NCBI GenBank assembly: GCA_965232455.1
Contig: OZ246981.1
Span: 5,518,001 to 5,582,000, forward strand
Direction of reading: 5' to 3'
Length of the DNA stretch: 64,000 nucleotides
From: JBFGFX01 sp965232455
GTDB taxonomy: Bacteria; Pseudomonadota; Gammaproteobacteria; Steroidobacterales; Woeseiaceae
This document shows, in pieces, positions 61,162-64,000 of the stretch (positions are counted from its first letter, which is position 1; each line of letters starts with the position of its first letter). The position numbers and the translations under genes were made by a program. A model generated the notes under the pieces. That model worked only from the letters and a program-made list of their open reading frames with translations, made no database searches and was not told the origin of the DNA.

Positions 61162-64000
61162 ATGAACGTCGAGCTGAAGGGCAAGCTCGCTACGGCCGTC
61201 GCCGCGCTGCCCGACGCGCTGCGGGACGGGCCTCGCAACTGGTTCGATCGCCTCGGGGCGCGTCACGCAGACGCCCTCGATCGCCTCGAGGCGTCCGACT
61301 TCGATATGGGTGGGCTGGTGAGGATGCTCGCGTGTAGCGAGTTTGCGGCCGGCGTCCTGCTGCGTCGCTGGGAGTGGTTTTTATCGGAAGCCGAGCGCGG
61401 GGAGTTTGCCCAATCGCTGAAGCGGGCCGAGTTGGAGCGCCGGTTCAGCGAGCTGCAAGAGACGTCGATCGACAAGAACGAATTCATGAAACGGATTCGG
61501 GAGCTGCGCAACGAACGCCTGGTCTGCATCCTGTGGAACGACCTGATCGCAGGACATGGCCTTCAGCGGACGCTTGAATCGCTTTCCGATCTCGCGGACT
61601 GTGCGGTGGCCGCGGCCATCGAGTTTGCCCGCAGGCAAATGACCCATCGATACGGCGAACTCGTGTATGACGGCAAAAGAGTGCCCCTGGTCGCGCTTGC
61701 GATGGGCAAGCTGGGCGGCCGCGAGCTGAACTTTTCCTCCGATATCGACCTCGTGTTCGTCTACTCCGCCGACGCTATGACGACCGGCAGCAAGCCCGTC
61801 TCGGCACACGAGTTTTTTACCCGCGTCGTTCGCCAGACCGCCTCCGTCTTGGAGGAGGTGACCGCGGACGGGTTCGTCTATCGTGTCGACACGCGCTTGC
61901 GTCCCTTCGGGGACAGCGGCCCGCCGGTGGTCAGCCTCGCCGGCTTCGAGCGATATCTGCTGCAACACGGTCGCAGCTGGGAGCGTTATGCCTACATCAA
62001 AGCCCGGCCGATAGCGCCAGCCGGCGACGCGGAAAGCATGGATGGGATGATGGAGGACGTTGTCCGGCCGTTCGTTTATCGGCGCTATCTGGACTACGGC
62101 GTCTTCGAGTCCTTACGTGAAATGAAGGCCCTGGTCGCCGCCGAGGTGCGGAAACGGGAGCTGATGGACGACGTCAAGCTGGGACCGGGCGGAATTCGCG
62201 AAATCGAATTCATCGTCCAGGCGCTGCAGCTGGTGCGCGGCGGCAGTGTCGCCGGTTTGCGGACCACCCGGCTTCGGGATGCGCTCGAAAACGCGGTTGA
62301 CGATCACAATCTCACGGGCGAGACCGCGGCTGGGCTGCTGCGCGCCTACGAGTTGCTCCGTCGTGTCGAAAACTACCTGCAGGCCTGGCGCGATCAGCAG
62401 ACTCACGTGCTGCCGGCGTCGTCGGTTGAGCAAGAAAGACTTGCGTACGCGATGCGTTATTCGTCGTGGGCCGAACTCGAACGCGATCTTGCCGATGCGC
62501 GCAGGTTCGTCAGCGATCAGTTTGCCGCCATTGCGTTTCGGGATTCCGGCGCCGCCGCCGGCGGCGCGGACGATCCGGGTTTTGCGGCGTTGTGGGGTCG
62601 GCGCGCATCCGAGGAGGAGTGGAATCACAGCCTTTCGGCGTGCGGCTACGACGAATCGCGGGAGGTGGCGCGAGCCGTGGCCTCTTTTGCAGAGCTTCCA
62701 AGCACGCAAAGGATCGATACGATCGCGGCGGAGCGGCTGCGGCAGTTCATGCCAATGCTGCTGAGACTGCTGCGCGATAGAAGCAAGCCGGCAACGACGC
62801 TAAAACGCGTCTTGGGCATTGTCGACCGCGTTCTGCGCCGCAGCGCCTATCTTGCGCTGCTCAACGAAAACCGAGTGGTGCTCGAGCGCTTGATCGAGCT
62901 CTGCGAGGCCAGCGGATACCTGGCCAATGAAGTTGCGCGATTCCCCGTGTTGCTGGATGAACTGATTGATCCGCGGCGCTATCTGGAAGCGCCGGGAGCG
63001 CTGGAGATTCGCGCCGATCTCGAACAGCGCGGTGCCGCCGTCGATCCCGCCGACAGTGAACGCCAGGTCGAGATCATGACGGAGTTCAAAAGGGCAACGC
63101 TGTTCCGGCTGGCCGTTGCCGACTTCAACGGCAGCATCTCCACGATGAAGGTCAGTGATCGCCTTACCGATATCGCCGAGCTGATCCTCTCGCGAGCGCT
63201 CGCGCTCGCGCACGCCGACCTGGTTGCCCGCGTCGGCGTTCCGCGCTACCGAATCGACGGACGTCAGCACACGGCCGGTCTGGGCGTTATCGCCTACGGT
63301 AAGCTGGGCGGCATGGAGTTGTCCTACGGGTCGGACCTCGATCTCGTTTTTGTGCATGATTCGCGCGGCGAGCAACAGCAGACGGATGGCCCCAAACCCG
63401 TCGACAACGCGGTGTTCTTCGGCCGCCTCGCGCGGCGATTGGTGCACTTCCTCACGACGCAGACGGGATCGGGCGCCCTGTACGAAATCGATACCCGTTT
63501 GCGGCCCAGCGGCCGATCGGGGCTGATAGTGACGAGCATCGACGCGTTCGAGCGGTATCAGGTGGAGAACGCGTGGACCTGGGAGCACCAGGCCCTGCTG
63601 CGCGGCCGCGCCGTAGCGGGCAGTTCCGTCGTGGCCCGGGAATTCGAGCGCATCCGCGCTCAGACGTTGCGCGAGCGGGTACGACGCGATTGTCTGAAGG
63701 AGGACGTCGTATCGATGCGCGCAAAGATGCGCGCGCAGCTCGACAAGAGCGACGCCGAACGGTTTGATCTGAAGCAGGGGTCCGGCGGAATCGCCGACAT
63801 TGAATTCCTGGTGCAATACCTTGTCTTGTTGAACGCTGCGTCACATCCGGCGGTAATCCACTACTCCGATAACATCCGCCAACTCGGTACCCTGGCGGCA
63901 GCCGGTTGCCTGTCGGAAGAGGAAAGCCGCCGATTGCAGGAAATTTACCGGCGCTACCGCGCGCTGACGCACCGGCTTGCGCTCGACGACAGGCCCGCGT
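61162..64000 (+). CDS. glnE: Bifunctional glutamine synthetase adenylyltransferase/deadenylase (3' end beyond window)
   Basis: The frame is open from ATG 61162 to the right edge, giving 946 residues, close to the full length of GlnE. It has two nucleotidyltransferase domains: an N-terminal one with MGKLGGRELNFSSDIDLVFV (near residue 181), responsible for removing AMP from glutamine synthetase, and a C-terminal one with AYGKLGGMELSYGSDLDLVF (near 712), which adds AMP. Between them is the PII-responsive linker. It tunes nitrogen assimilation through GlnB and GlnA, neither of which is in the window. GGAACGG precedes the start. Confidence 0.97.
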   Translation, partial: MNVELKGKLATAVAALPDALRDGPRNWFDRLGARHADALDRLEASDFDMGGLVRMLACSEFAAGVLLRRWEWFLSEAERGEFAQSLKRAELERRFSELQETSIDKNEFMKRIRELRNERLVCILWNDLIAGHGLQRTLESLSDLADCAVAAAIEFARRQMTHRYGELVYDGKRVPLVALAMGKLGGRELNFSSDIDLVFVYSADAMTTGSKPVSAHEFFTRVVRQTASVLEEVTADGFVYRVDTRLRPFGDSGPPVVSLAGFERYLLQHGRSWERYAYIKARPIAPAGDAESMDGMMEDVVRPFVYRRYLDYGVFESLREMKALVAAEVRKRELMDDVKLGPGGIREIEFIVQALQLVRGGSVAGLRTTRLRDALENAVDDHNLTGETAAGLLRAYELLRRVENYLQAWRDQQTHVLPASSVEQERLAYAMRYSSWAELERDLADARRFVSDQFAAIAFRDSGAAAGGADDPGFAALWGRRASEEEWNHSLSACGYDESREVARAVASFAELPSTQRIDTIAAERLRQFMPMLLRLLRDRSKPATTLKRVLGIVDRVLRRSAYLALLNENRVVLERLIELCEASGYLANEVARFPVLLDELIDPRRYLEAPGALEIRADLEQRGAAVDPADSERQVEIMTEFKRATLFRLAVADFNGSISTMKVSDRLTDIAELILSRALALAHADLVARVGVPRYRIDGRQHTAGLGVIAYGKLGGMELSYGSDLDLVFVHDSRGEQQQTDGPKPVDNAVFFGRLARRLVHFLTTQTGSGALYEIDTRLRPSGRSGLIVTSIDAFERYQVENAWTWEHQALLRGRAVAGSSVVAREFERIRAQTLRERVRRDCLKEDVVSMRAKMRAQLDKSDAERFDLKQGSGGIADIEFLVQYLVLLNAASHPAVIHYSDNIRQLGTLAAAGCLSEEESRRLQEIYRRYRALTHRLALDDRPA

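Overview
The window is GC-rich, densely coded chromosomal DNA. The protein families point to a gammaproteobacterium: GlnE with both adenylyltransferase halves, DUF3014, DUF4404, a TIGR04211-type SH3 protein, a GlyGly-CTERM (rhombosortase-type) tail and PBP4-like DacB. A marine or sediment lineage such as Woeseiaceae or its relatives is a guess. There are no rRNA or tRNA genes, no CRISPR array, no phage genes and no intact transposase. Mobile traces are limited to one MITE-like palindrome and a small dispersed repeat family.

Region by region. 1-5.0 kb: a cut-off lipoprotein, a DUF3014 protein, a secreted M28 (glutamate carboxypeptidase II-like) peptidase and a TPR protein. 5.1-7.0 kb: an EamA exporter with a terminator-like hairpin in its leader, and a GlyGly-CTERM surface protein. 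7.0-20.7 kb: a minus-strand efflux island with three RND permeases and three adaptors in two operons. The distal operon has two adaptors and two permeases behind an operator-covered promoter. The proximal one is padR-adaptor-permease. No outer-membrane channel gene is present. 20.9-24.8 kb: a methyltransferase, a sugar-lactone-oxidase-like FAD enzyme preceded by a cyclic-di-GMP-I type riboswitch, then a leaderless TetR gene whose operator recurs twice before a small secreted protein. 25-42.4 kb: housekeeping and accessory metabolism, including a PLP dehydratase, a GIY-YIG protein, an Imm10-like protein, an acyltransferase, an IorAB-type molybdenum hydroxylase, a serine hydrolase, an aminotransferase, thiopurine methyltransferase, FolD, MtnA with a class II aldolase, a TonB-like protein and a DUF4097 protein.

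42.5-50.2 kb: a 2OG-Fe(II) oxygenase, an amidohydrolase, an XRE/MmyB regulator, an MBL-fold hydrolase, a NERD protein, an ABC ATPase and a MATE pump. 50.7-57.6 kb: a dienelactone-hydrolase-like protein without its catalytic residues, small secreted and membrane proteins, a sigma54 activator divergent from an 87-residue membrane protein, PBP4 and a TIGR04211 protein. 57.6-64 kb: a CysB-like regulator reduced to its DNA-binding half, a GGDEF/EAL protein, a flavodoxin and glnE running off the right edge.

The strongest new signals are regulatory. (1) A self-contained sigma54 circuit at 52.8-55.1 kb has a PAS-AAA-Fis activator, three tandem palindromic sites, a GG-N10-GC promoter and a small membrane protein target. 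(2) A TetR mini-regulon has three copies of one operator. (3) A c-di-GMP riboswitch lies upstream of an oxidase-methyltransferase pair. (4) A 159-bp MITE-like palindrome is bounded by CTAG. (5) A set of unusually long perfect hairpins sits at gene ends. All functional calls are from reading the sequence; no database search was run.
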